A DNA stretch of 64,000 nucleotides, taken from NCBI GenBank assembly GCA_037349315.1, contig JBAIAC010000632.1, positions 62,001 through 126,000 of the forward strand. Reading direction: 5' to 3'. A model generated the notes under the pieces. That model was not told where the DNA came from. It ran no database searches and was given only the letters and a program-made list of their open reading frames with translations. Below are positions 32,897 to 44,730 of this stretch, piece after piece. Source of the DNA: Chelydra serpentina. Its lineage: Eukaryota > Chordata > Testudines > Chelydridae. Positions within the stretch are counted from its first letter, which is position 1; each line of letters opens with the position of its first letter. A program made the position numbers and the translations under genes.

Positions 32897-33979
32897 CTAG
32901 CTGCAACTCCAAGTGTGATTTGGCCTTCTAATTTCACTCCTGCATGCCTGAACAATATTTTTATACTCCTCCCTGGTCATTTGTCCAATCTTCCACTTCT
33001 TGTAAGCTGCTTTTTTGTGTTTAAGACGAGCAAGGATTTCACTGTTAAGCCAAGCTGGTCGCCTGCCATATTTACTTTTCTTTCTACACATCGGGATGGT
33101 TTGTTCCTGCAACCTCAATAAGGATTCTTTAAAATACAGCCAGCTTTCCTCGACTCCTTTCCCCCTCATGTTATTCTCCCAGGGGACCTTGCCCATCAGT
33201 TCCCTGAGGGAGTCAAAGTCTGCTTTTCTGAAGTCCAGGCTCTGTATTCTACTGCTCTCCTTTCTTCCTTGTGTCAGGATCCTGAACTCGACTATCTCAT
33301 GGTCACTGCCTCCCAGGTTCCCATCCACTATTGCTTTCTTTACTATTTCCTCCCTGTTTGTGAGCAGCAGGTCAAGAAGAGCTTTTCCCCTAGTTGGTTC
33401 CTCCAGCAACCGCACCAGGAAATTGTCCCCTACACTTTCCAAAAACTTCTTGGATTGTCTGTGGACCGCTGTATTGCTCCCCCAGCAGATATCGGGGTGA
33501 TTAAAGTCACCCATGAGAACCAGGGCCTGTGATCTAGTAACTTCTGTTAGTTGCTGGAAGAAAGCCTCGTCCACCTCATCCCCCTGGTCTGGTGGTCTGT
33601 AGCAGACTCCCACCACGACATTACCCTTGTTGCTCACACTTCTAAATTTAATCCAGACACCCTCAGGTTTTTCTGCAGTTTCATACTGGAGCTCTGAGCA
33701 GTCATACTGCTCTCTTACATACAACGAAACTCCCCCACCTTTTCTGCCCTGCCTATCCTTCCTGAACAGTTTATAGCCATCCATGACAGTACTCCAATCA
33801 TGTGAGTTATCCCACCAAGTCTCTGTTATTCCAATTACATCATAATTCCTTGACTGTGCCAGGACTTCCAGTTCTCCCTGCTTGTTCCCCAGGCTTCTTG
33901 CATTTGTGTATAGGCATTTAAGGTAACTCACCGATTGTCCTGCTGTCCCAGTATGGGCAGGAGCCCTCCCCTCTTGCAC
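32897..33979 (-). pseudogene. CR1 ORF2 endonuclease part (right copy)
   Basis: A 360-codon frame almost identical to 14988-16070, with the full endonuclease motif set ([25 protein letters not shown]). It ends at the same frameshift as the left copy. The identical length and shared lesion tie it to the same ancestral insertion. Confidence 0.92.
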
Positions 33980-34046
33980 ACACCTACTTGTGCTTCTTCC
34001 CGGTATCCCACTTCCCCACTTACCTCGGGGCTTTGGTCTCCTTCCC

Positions 34047-35008
34047 CCTCACACTAAACCCACCCCAACACTAACCCCACCCCCACTCTCACCTTCACTC
34101 TCACCCCCACCCGAATCCCTGCCCTCACCCTCACCCTCACCCCCACCCCCACGCTCACCCTCACCCTAATCCTCATCCTCACCCTCACCCCACCCCCAAC
34201 CCCACGCCCACCCTCACCCTCACCCCCACCGCCACTCCGACCCTCACCCTCACCCCACCCACACCCACACTCTCACCCTCACCCATACCCCACCCACACT
34301 CTCACCCTCACCCACCAACCTAATCCTCGTCCTCACCCTCACCCCACGCACAGCCCCACCCCCACCCTCACCCTCACCCTCACCCCCACCGCCACTCCCA
34401 CTCTCACCCCCACCCCCACCCTCACCCTCACCCCACTCCTAACCACACCCTCACTCTCACCCTTACCCTCACACTCACCGTCACTCTCACACTCAGCCTA
34501 ATCCTAACCCACACACTCACGCTCAACCTCACCCTCACCTCAACCGCCCCTCTCACCTCCCACTCCTACCCTAATCCTCACCCTCACCCTCAACCCAAAC
34601 GTCACCCTCACCATCACCCTCACCCTCACCCCACCGTAACCCACAACCCCACCCTCACCCTCACCCCCCACCCCCACCCTCACCCTCACCCCCACCCTCA
34701 CCCTCACTCCCCACCCCCACAACAACCCACACTCTCACCCTCACCCTCACTCTCATCCACAGCACTGCCTCAACCTCACGCTCACCGTCACCCTCTCTCT
34801 CATCACCACACCCACGATAACCCTCACCCACACCGTCACCCAAACCGCCACTCGCACTCCCACCCTGACCCTCACCCCCACCCCCAACCCCACCCTCACC
34901 GTCACCCCACTCACAGCCGCACCCTCACCCTCACTCTCAACCCAACACCCAACCCACATCCACCCCTACCCTCACCCTCACCCGCACCCTCACCGTAATG
35001 CTCATCCT
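34047..35008 (-). repeat. Telomere-like array with deletion junction
   Basis: A CACCCT-type array. Up to about 34397 it mirrors left 14.58-14.92 kb; from there it mirrors left sequence below 9.68 kb. About 4.9 kb of array is thus missing. The junction lies at a run of CCACCGCCACTCC, with no foreign sequence between the two sides. Confidence 0.85.
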
Positions 35009-35455
35009 GGGAGTAGGTGTCAGGGTGATGGTGAGGGTTGGGGTGGGGGTTGGGGTGAGGTTGAGGTTGGGGTGAGGGTGAAGGTGAGGATAGGTGGTGA
35101 GGGTGGGAGTGAGGCTGAGGGTGAGGGAGGGGATGAGAGTGAGGGAGAGGGTGCGGGTGGGGGTGGGAGTGAGCGTAAGGGTGGGGCTGTGGGTGGGGTG
35201 TTCGTGGGTGTGGGCGTGGGTTTGAGGGTGAGGGTGATTGTGGGTGTTGGGGTAAGGGTGAGGGTGACGGTGAATTGGAGGTGGGAATGGGGTTGGAGGT
35301 GAGGGTGAGGGTGGGGTTTGGGTGAGGGTGAGATTGGGGGTGGGGGTGGGGATGGGGGTTGGAGTGAGGGTGAGGTTGAGGTTGAGTCCGTGGGTGAGGG
35401 TTGGGGTTAGGGTTAGGGTGGGGGTGGGGTGGGGGTAAGGGTGAGGTTGAGCGTT
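35009..35455 (+). repeat. Inverted patch of telomere-like array (right arm)
   Basis: G-rich on +, flanked by CCTGGGAGTAGG at about 35006 and GAGCGTTACTCC at about 35450. It is the partner of 8611-9070 and identical in layout to 56003-56459. Confidence 0.87.
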
Positions 35456-37165
35456 ACTCCCCACCCTCAGCCTCATTCTCACCCCTCACCCTATCCATAA
35501 CCATAGCCCTAACCCTAACCCTCACTCACACCCCCACACTCACCCACCTCACTACGCCACCCCCACCCTCACCCACCGCACCACCCCACCCCACGCCCAC
35601 CCTCAGCCCAACCGCCACCGCCAACCGTCACCATCACCATGAGCCTCACCCCCACCCTCACTCTCAACCTATTCCCCCACCCCCAACCCGCACCCTCTAC
35701 CTCACCCTCACCCCCACCCCCACCCCACCCTCACTCACACCCCACCCCTACCCCCTCCCAAACCCTAACCTTCAACCTCACCCTCACCCCAACCGCCATC
35801 TTCAACCCCACCCCCACCCTCACCATTACCCTCTCCCTCCCCCCTCCCCCCAGCCCACCCCCAACCTCACCCTCACCCATAACCCCACCCCCCACCCTCA
35901 CCCCAACCCCCACCCCCAACCCCACCCTCACCATCACCGTGAGCCTCACTCCCACCCTCATCCTAATCCCCACCCAACCCTCACCCCAACCGCCACCCCC
36001 AACCCCACCCTCACCCTCACCCCAACCCCACCCTCACCCTCACCCATACCCCCACCCCAACCCTAACCCTCAACCTCACCCTCACCACAACCGCCACCCC
36101 TAACCCCACCCCCCTACCCTAACCCTCACCCCCACCCTCACTCTAATCCCCACCCCCACCCCACCCTCACTCACACCCCACCCCTACCCCCTCCCAAACC
36201 CTAACCTTCAACCTCACCTCACCCCAACCGCTATCTTCAACCCCACCCCCACCCCCACCCTCACCATTACCCTCTCCCTCACCCCCTCCCCGCAGCCCAC
36301 CCCCAACCTCACCCTCACCCATAACCCCACCCCCACCCTCACCCCAACCCCCACCCCCAACCCCACCCTCACCATCACCGTGAGCCTCACTCCCACCCTC
36401 ATCCTAATCCCCACCCAACCCTCACCCCAACCGCCACCCCCAACCCCACCCTCACCCTCACCCATACCCCCACCCCAACCCTAACCCTCAACCTCACCCT
36501 CACCACAACCGCCACCCCTAACCCCACCCCCTACCCTAACCCTCACCCCCACCCTCACCCTAATCCCCACCCCCAACCCGCACCCTCTACCTCACCCTCA
36601 CCCCCACCCCCACCCCACCCTCACTCACACCCCACCCCTACCCCCTCCCAAACCCTAACCTTCAACCTCACCCTCACCCCAACCGCCATCTTCAACCCCA
36701 CCCCCACCCTCACCATTACCCTCTCCCTCACCCCCTCCCCCCAGCCCACCCCCAACCTCACCCTCACCCATAACCCCACCCCCACCCTCACCCCAACCCC
36801 CACCCCCAACCCCACCCTCACCATCACCGTGAGCCTCACTCCCACCCTCATCCTAATCCCCACCCAACCCTCACCCCAACCGCCACCCCCAACCCCACCC
36901 TCACCCTCACCCATACCCCCACCCCAACCCTAACCCTCAACCTCACCCTCACCACAACCGCCACCCCTAACCCCACCCCCCTACCCTAACCCTCACCCCC
37001 ACCCTCACCCTAATCCCCACCCCCAACCCGCACCCTCTACCTCACCCTCACCCCCACCCCACCCTCACTCTCACCCCCCACCCCTCCCCCCTCCCAAACC
37101 CTAACCTTCAACCTCACCCTCACGCTTAACCCAACCCCCACAATCACCCTCACCCTCAAACCCCA
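35456..37165 (-). repeat. Telomere-like array with ~450-bp minisatellite (right arm)
   Basis: The inverted partner of 6870-8610. The ~450-bp module recurs at about 35.7-36.1, 36.2-36.5 and 36.6-36.95 kb. It ends at CAAGCCACATCCACGCAATAC, the fixed junction with the satellite. Confidence 0.9.
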
Positions 37166-40100
37166 AGCCACATCCACGCAATACCGCGCAATGAACAATT
37201 CATTCCTGTTCAGAACAAGATTCAAATTTATCCTGGAATCCTCTTCAAAACGCCAGTTAGGTTTGCTGCTTCGCTTTTTGCACTGGACTATCTTCTCCAA
37301 AAAGCAGTTATGCGCTACTTGTTGGCTTTTCGTACAGATCCGTTCGTGAGAATACCTCACTACGATCAATTCAATCCTGTTCACTGCAAGTTCCAAATGT
37401 CTCCTGGAAGCCTCTATGAAACGCCCGTTAGATGTTCTACTGCGATTATTGTACCTATTAGTTTTTGAAAATGCCTCACAAAGCATTTCTATTTTGTTCA
37501 CTGCTACAGACAAATTTAACCTGGAATCCTCCTCCAAAAGCCAGTATGTTGCACTTGGCTTTTCGTAGAGATCCGTTCGTGAATACCTCTCAATGAACTA
37601 TTCAATCCTGTTCACAGCAAGTTCCAAATTTATCCTGGAATCCTCTTAAAAACACCAGTTAGATGTGATGCAGCGCTTCGTGTACACATCGGTTCGTGTA
37701 CACATCGGTTCCTGAAAAAAATTTTCACTGCTACAATTAAATTTCTCCCGGAATCCTCCTCAAACAGTAATTATGCTGCACTGGTTGGCCTTTAGTACAG
37801 ATCCGTTCGTGAGAATACCTCGCAATGCACAATTCAGCCCTGGTCACTGATATTTCCAAATCTCTCCTGGAATCCTCCTCCAAAAGTTTTTAAAAGTACT
37901 GCTATGATTTTGGTACGGATCCGTTCCTAAGACTACCTCACAATGAACACATAAATCCTGTACACTGCTACTGCCAAATCTCTCCTGTAATCCACCTCCA
38001 AAAGCTATTAGAATGTAATGCTGCGATTTTGGTACAGATCTATTGGTGAGAATACCTCACCATGTACAATTTAAGCCTTTTCACAGCATGTTCCATATTT
38101 TTCCGGGAATCCTCTTAAAAACGCCAGTTAAAATTGCTGCTGGGCTTCTTCGTGAAAATTCCTCACAAAGAGCATTTCAATTTTTTCACTGCTACAACTA
38201 AATTTGTCCTGGAATCCTCCTCAAAAACCCATTATGCTGCAATGATGGGCTTTTCGTACAGCTCCGTTCGTGAGAATAGCTCGCAATGAACAGTTCAAGC
38301 CTGGTCACTGATAGTTCCAAATCTCGCCTGGAATCCTCCTCCAAAAGTATCTAAATACTGCTACGATTTTGGTACAGATCCGTTCGTGAGAATACCTCAC
38401 AATGTTGAATTCAATCCTGTTCACAGCAAGTTCCCAAATTAACCTGGAATACTCTTAAAAACTCGTTAGCTGTGATGCTGCGGTTCATGTGCACATTGGT
38501 TAGGTAAAATTCCTCACAAAGAGCATTTCAATTTTTTCACTGCTACAACTAAATTTCTCCTGGAATCCTCCTCACAAACCCATTATGCTGCAATGGTGGG
38601 CTTTTCGTACAGATCCGTTCGTGAGACTAGCTCGCAATGAACAGTTCAAGCCTGGTCACTGATAGTTCCAAATCTCGCCTGGAATCCTCCTCCAAAAGCT
38701 ATTAGAACGTAATGCTGCGAATTTGGTAAAGATCCGCTCGTGAGAATACATCACAATGTTGAATTCAATCCTGTTCACAGCAAATTCCCAAATTAACCTG
38801 GAATACTCTTAAAAACTCCAGTTAGCTGTGATGCTGCGGTTAGTGCACACCGGTTAGTGAAAATACCTCACAAAGAGCATTTCAATTTTTTCACTGCCAC
38901 AGCTAAATTTCTCCTGGAATCTCCATCAAAAGCAATTATGCTCTACTGGTTTGCTTTTCGTACAAATCCGTTCGTAAGAATACCTCGCAATGCACAATTC
39001 AATCCTGTTCACTGCTACTGCCAAATCGCTCCTGTAATCCACCTCCAAAAGCTATTTTAATGAATTGCTACAATGTTGGTACAGATCCTTTCGTGAGAAT
39101 ACCTCACAATGACCAATTTAATCCTTTACACGGCAAGTTCAAAAATTTTCCTGGAATTCTCTTAAAATATGCCAGTTAGATATGCAGCTGGGCTTCTTCT
39201 TCGTGAATATTCCTCACAAAGAGCATTTCAAGTTTTTCAATGCTTCAACTACATTTCTCCTGGAATCCTCCTCCAAAAGTATTTAAAAGTCCTGCTACGT
39301 TTTTGGTACAGATCCGTTCGTAAGAAAACCACGTAATGAACAATTCAATCCTGTTCACTGCTACTTCCAAATCTCGCCTGTAAGCCACCTCGAGAAGCTA
39401 TTTTAATGTACTGCTGCATTTTCGCTACAGATCCTTTGTTAAGAATACCTCTTCACAAAGAGCATTTCTATTTTTTAATTGCTACAACTAAATATCTCCA
39501 GGAAACTTCCTAGAAATCAATTAGGCTGCACTGCTTGGCAGTTCCTACTGTACCGCTTGTGAGAATACCTCGTTTTGAATAACTGAACCCTGTTCACAGC
39601 TACTGCCAAATCTCGCCTGGAATCCTTCTCCAATAGATATATAAGTTTACTGCTGCGGTTTTCGTAGAGATCCGTTCGTGAGAATACCTCACTTCGATCA
39701 ATTCAATCCTGTTTACTGCAAGTTCCAAATTTCTCCTGGAAGCCTCATTGAAACGCCCGTTAGACCTTCTACAGCGCTTTTTGTATCTATTACTTGATGA
39801 AAATTCCAAAGAAAGCATTTCAATTCTTTTCACAGCTATAGACCAATTTCACGTGGAATCCTCCTGCCAAAGCCGTTATGCTGCACTGGTTGGCTTTTCG
39901 AACAAATCCGTTCGTGAGAATACCTTACAATGAACACTTAAATCCTGTTAACAGCAAGTTCCATATTTATCCTGCCATCCTCTTTAAAAGGCCAGTTAGA
40001 TGTTCTGCTGCGCTTTTTGTACAGATCGGCTCGTGAAAATTCCTCACAAAGAGCTTTTAAATTTTTTCACAGCTACAACTAAATTTCTCCTGGAATCCTC

Positions 40101-41346
40101 CACCGAAAGTACTTATTCAGCACTGGTGGGCATTTCGTACAGATCCGTTCGTGGGAATATCTCGCAATGAACAATTCAAACCTGTTCACGGCTATTGCCC
40201 AATATCTCCTGTAATACACCTAAAGGAGCTATTTAAATGTAATGCTGCGATTGTGGTCCAGATCCGTTCGTGAGAATACCTCACAATGACCACTTCAATC
40301 CTGTTAACAGCAAGTTCTAATTTAGCCAGGACTCCTCTTAAAAAGGCCAGTTAGATGTTCTGCTTCGCTTTTTGTACAGATCGGTTCGTGAAAATTCCTC
40401 ACAAAGAGCTTTTAAATTTGTTCACAGCTACAACTAAATTTCTCCTGGAATCCTCCACCGAAAGTACTTATTCAGCACTGGTGGGCATTTCGTACTGATC
40501 CGTTCGTGGGAATATCTCGCAATGAACAATTCAAACCTGTTCACGGCTATTGCCCAATATCTCCTGTAATACACCTAAAGAGCTATTTAAATGTAATGTT
40601 GCGATTGTGGTCCAGATCCGTTCGTGAGACTACCTCACAATGACCACGTCAATCCTGTTAACAGCAAGTTCCAAATTTATCCTGCAATCGTCTTTAAAAG
40701 GCCAGTTACATGTTCTGCTGCGCTTTTTGACCAGATCGGTTCGTGAAAATTTCTCACAGAGCATTTGAATTTTTTAACTGCTACAACTAAATTTTTCCAG
40801 GAATGTTCCTAGAAATCAATTGGGCTGCACTCCTTGGCTTTTCCTACTGTTACATTTGTGAGAATACCTCTTTTGCAAATCTCTCCTGTCATACACCTAC
40901 AAAAGCTATCAAAATGTAATGCTGCCCTTTTGGTCCAGATCCGTTCGTGAGAATACCTCACTACGAGCAATTCAATCCTGTTCACTGCAAGTTACAAATT
41001 TCTCCTGGAAGCCTCTTTGAAACGCCCGTTAGATGTTTTACTGCGCTTTTTGTACCTATTAAATTTTGAAAATGCCTCAAAAAGCATTTCAATTCTGTTC
41101 ACTGCTACAGACGAATTTCACCTGGAATCCTCCTCCAAAAGCCGTTATGATGCACTGGTTGGCTTTAGGTACAGTTCGGTTCCTGAGAAAACCTCGCTAT
41201 GAATAATGTTCACTGCTACTGCCAAATCTCTCCTGTAATCCACCTCCAAAAGGTTTTTAAACGAACTGCTTTGAATTTGGTACAGCCCATTAGTGAGAAA
41301 AGCTATTTAGCTGTACTGCTGAGCTTCTGGTACAGATCCCTAGCCC
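37166..41346 (-). repeat. 118-bp satellite block 2, trimeric
   Basis: About 35 monomers. Measured spacings of the GTACAGATC/GTCCAGATC landmark are 118, 119 and 118 bp (40019, 40137, 40256, 40374), one full A-B-C trimer of 355 bp. That trimer is followed by a near copy at 40374-40730, found as a duplication only in this block. The block is bounded by ACATCCACGCAATACCGCGC and CTGGTACAGATCCCTAGCCCC, junctions shared with the other right-hand blocks. Short frames inside are non-genic. Confidence 0.93.
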
Positions 41347-41795
41347 CAACCCCCACCCTCACCCTATCCCTAAATACACCGCCACCCTCACCCTCAGCCC
41401 CCACCCCACTGTCCCCCTCCATCTCACCCACACCATGACTGTAACCCTCACCCTAAACCTCACCCTAACCCCGACCCCAACCCTCACTGCAACCCCCCAC
41501 CCCAACAGTCAACCTCACCCTCACGCTCACCCCCACCCCAGTTCAAACCTCACGCTCAACCGTAAACTCACACCCACCCTCACGCTCACACCCCACCCCC
41601 ACCCCCTCCCATAAACTCACCCCCACTCAAACCGCCCATCCCCACCCTCAGCCGAACCCTCACCCACAACCGCACACTCACTGCAACCCACACCCCGACC
41701 CTCACCCTCACTGTCACCCTCACTCTCACCCCCGCCCTCACGACCACCCTCACGCTCCCCCCCCACCCCAAGCCCACCCTCACCCTCACTATCCC
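41347..41795 (-). repeat. Short array after satellite block 2
   Basis: CACCCT-type sequence between the satellite and a strand flip at ACTATCCCAGGGTGAGG. Nearly the same segment follows satellite blocks 3 (49927-50375) and 4 (60649-61081). This context includes less regular stretches such as AAATACACCGCC and CACCATGACTG. Confidence 0.88.
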
Positions 41796-44730
41796 AGGGT
41801 GAGGGTGGGGGTGAGGTTGCGCATTACGGTGAGGGTGGGGATGGGGGTGAATGTAAGCGTGAGAATAGGGGGTTGAGGGTGGGGGTGATGTTGGGGGAGA
41901 GGATGAGGGTGGGGTTGGGATTGAGGGTGGTGGTGGGAGTGGGGGTTCCGGTGCGGGAGAGGCTGAGGGTGATGGTTACAGTTAGGGTTAGGGTTAGGGT
42001 CAGAGTGAGGGTGAGGTTGGGGTGGGGGTAGCAGTTGGGATTAGGGTGGGGGTGAGGGTGGGTGTGGTGTTTAGGGTGTCGGTGAGGTTGTGGGTGGACG
42101 TGTGGGTCGGGGTTAGGGTGACTGTGGGGGAGATGGTGGGGGTGGGGGTGCGTGGAGGGTGAGACTGGTGGTGGGGTAGAGGGTGAAGGTTAGGGTGAGG
42201 GTGGGGATGGCTGTGAGGGTGAGGGTAGGGTTGCGGGTTGGTGTGGGGGTGAGGTTGAGGGTGAGGGTGAAGGTGGGTTTGGGAGTTAGGGTTAGCCTGA
42301 GGGTGAGGGTGGAGTAGGGTTGGGGTGGGGTGGGGGTTGGGGTGAGCGAGAGGGTGAGCGTGGGCGTGAGGGTTGGGGTGTGAGTGAGGGTTGAGGAAGA
42401 TTGTGGGGGTTGGGGTAGGGGTGAAGGTGATGGTGATGGTGAGGGTGGGGTTTGGGTTGACGTTGAGGGTGAGGGTGGGGGTGGGGTTTGGGGTGAGGGC
42501 GAGAGTGAGGGTTAGGATTAGGGTTCGGGTGAGGGTGGGCGTGAGGATGAGGGTGAGGGTGGGTGAGGGGTGGGTTTTGGTTTAGTGTGAGGATTACGGA
42601 GGGTGCGGGGTTTCGGGTGAGGGTGGTGGGGGGGGTGAGGGTGAGGATGAGGGTGATCGTCAGGGTGGGGGTGGGAGTGGAGGTGGGGGTGAGGTTGAGC
42701 GTTACGATGAGGGTGAGGGTGGGGTTGGGGGTCGGGTTGGGAGTGGGGATGAGGGTGAGGGTGAGCGTGACGGTGGGGGTGGCAGTGGGGGTGAGGGTGA
42801 GAGTGGGGTTGCTAGTGATGGTGGGGGTGAGGGTGAGGATGAGTGTGGGGGTAAGTGTGAGGGTGACGGTGAACATGGGGCTGGGTGTGAGGGCGAGGGT
42901 GAGGGCGAGGTTGGGGGTGAAGATGAGGGTGAGGGTGAGGAGGAGGCTGAGAGTGGTGGTCAGGGTGAGGGTGAGGGTCAGTCTGGGGGTGAGGGTCGGG
43001 GTGGGGGTGAGCGGGGAGGGTTCAGGCGAGGGTGAGGGTCAGGGTGGGGGTGGGGGTGGGGTTGGGGGTAGGGTGAGGGTAAGGGTGGTGGTGGGAGTGG
43101 GGGTGAGCGTGAGAGTGTGGGTGGGGGTGGGGGTGAGGGTGTGGGTGAGGCAGAGGGTGGGGGTGGGGTGGGGGAGGGCGTGTGGGTGAGTTTGAGTGTG
43201 GGGGAGTTGGGCTGGAGGTGAGGGTGAGGGTGCGGCTGGGGGTGAGGGTGAGGATGAGTGTGATCGTCAGGTTGGGGGTGAGGTTGAGCATTACGATGAG
43301 GGTGCGGGTGCGGGTGAGTGTGAGGGTGAGGGTGGGGTTAGGGGTCGGGTTGGGGGTGGGGATGAGGGTGAGGGTGAGCGTGAGGTTGGGGGTGGCAGTG
43401 GGGGTGAGGGTGAGAGTGGGGTTGCTAGTGAGGGTGGGGGTGAGGGTGAGGATGAGTGTGGGGGTAAGGGTGAAGGTGACGGTGAACATCGGGCTGGGTG
43501 TGAGGGTGAGGGCGAGGGTGGGGGAAGGGGTGAAGATGAGGGTGAGGAGGAGGCTGAGAGTGGTGGTCGGGGTGAGGGTGAGGGTGAGGGTGGGGGTGAG
43601 GATGAGAGTGGGGTTGCGGGTGAGGGAGTGGGTGAGTGTGTGGGTGAGGGTGAGGATGAGTGTGGGGGTAAGTGTGAGGGTGACGATGAATATCGGGCTG
43701 GGTGTGAGGGTGAGGGTGAGGGCGAGGGTTGGGGTGGGGGTGAAGATGAGGGTGAGGGTGAGGAGGAGGCTGAGAGTGGTGGTCGGGGTGAGGGTGAGGG
43801 TGAGGGTGGGGGTGGGGCTGAGCGGGGAGGGTTCAGGCGAGGATGAGGGTCAGGGTGGGGGTGGGGGTAGTGTTGGGGGTAGGGTGAGGGTGAGGGTGGT
43901 GGTGGGAGTGGGGGTGAGCGTGAGGGTGAGAGTGTGGGTGGGGGTGGGGGCGAGGGTGGGGGTGAGGGTGTGGGTGAGGCTGAGGGTGGGGGTGGGTGGG
44001 AGAGGGCGTGTGGGTGAGTTTGAGTGTGGGGAGTGGGGGTGGAGGTGAGGGTGAGGGTGAGGGTGGGGTTGGAGGTGGAGGTGAGGGCGATGGTGACGGT
44101 GGGCTTGGGGTTTAGGGTGAAGGTGAGGGTGAGGGTGATCATGAGGGTGGGGGTGGGGGGGCGGTTGGGGTGAGGGTGATGGTGAGGTTGGGGGTGGGGG
44201 TGGGGGTGCGGTTGAGGGTGATGGTGTGGGTGGGGTTTGGGGTGACGGTTAGGGTGAGGGTGGGGGTGAGGGTTAGGATTAGGGTTCGGGTGAGGGTGGG
44301 CGTGAGGATAAGGGTGAGGATGGGTGAGGGGTGGGTTTTGGTTTAGGGTGAGGATTACGGAGGGTGCGGGGTTTCGGGTGAGGGTGGTTGTGGGGGTGAG
44401 GGTGAGGATGAGGGTGATCGTCAGGGTGGGGGTGGGGTGGTGGTGGGAGTGGGGCTGAGAAGGAGCGTTACGATGAGGGTGAGGGTGCTGGTGAGTATGA
44501 GGGTGAGGGTGGGGTCGGGTTGGGGGTGGGGAAGAGGGTGAGGTAGAGCGTGAGTGTGGGGGTGGCAGTGGGGGTGAGGATGAGAGTGGGGTTGCGGGTG
44601 AGGGTGTGGGTGAGGGTGAGGATGAGTGTGGGGGTAAGTGTGAGGGTGACGATGAACATCAGGCTGGGTGTGAGGGCGAGGGTGAGGGCGAGGGTGTGGG
44701 TGAAGATGAGGGTGAGGGTGAGGAGGAGAC
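41796..44730 (+). repeat. Telomere-like array, G-strand on +
   Basis: The partner of 471-3340. It holds a module repeated near 42.7, 43.3, 43.65 and 44.5 kb with the landmarks GCGTTACGATGAGGG, GGCTGGGTGTGAGGG and GGGTTCAGGCGAGG. Three TTAGGG units lie at about 41980-41998. It ends at a flip, AGGAGGAGACCCTACCC. Confidence 0.9.

Larger units (their letters stand above)
32095..34046 (-). mobile_element. CR1-type LINE, truncated at the 3' side (right)
   Basis: The inverted partner of 14925-16870, with the same 5' edge and the same 3' truncation inside RT. Both ends abut the array at the same base context, so the truncated CR1 existed before the inverted duplication. Small differences include one base substitution in the endonuclease (T for K in RILKQG) and a longer A/T run near 32500. 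Confidence 0.93.

Noticed and set aside
37037..37537. Frames of 60-166 codons in the satellite blocks
   Set aside because: They follow monomer repetition, change with each monomer and cross into the array. Nothing indicates protein coding.
37166..41346. CRISPR-like repeat-spacer array
   Set aside because: Whole monomers are repeated with gradual divergence; there are no short identical repeats with unique spacers, and the genome is a vertebrate.
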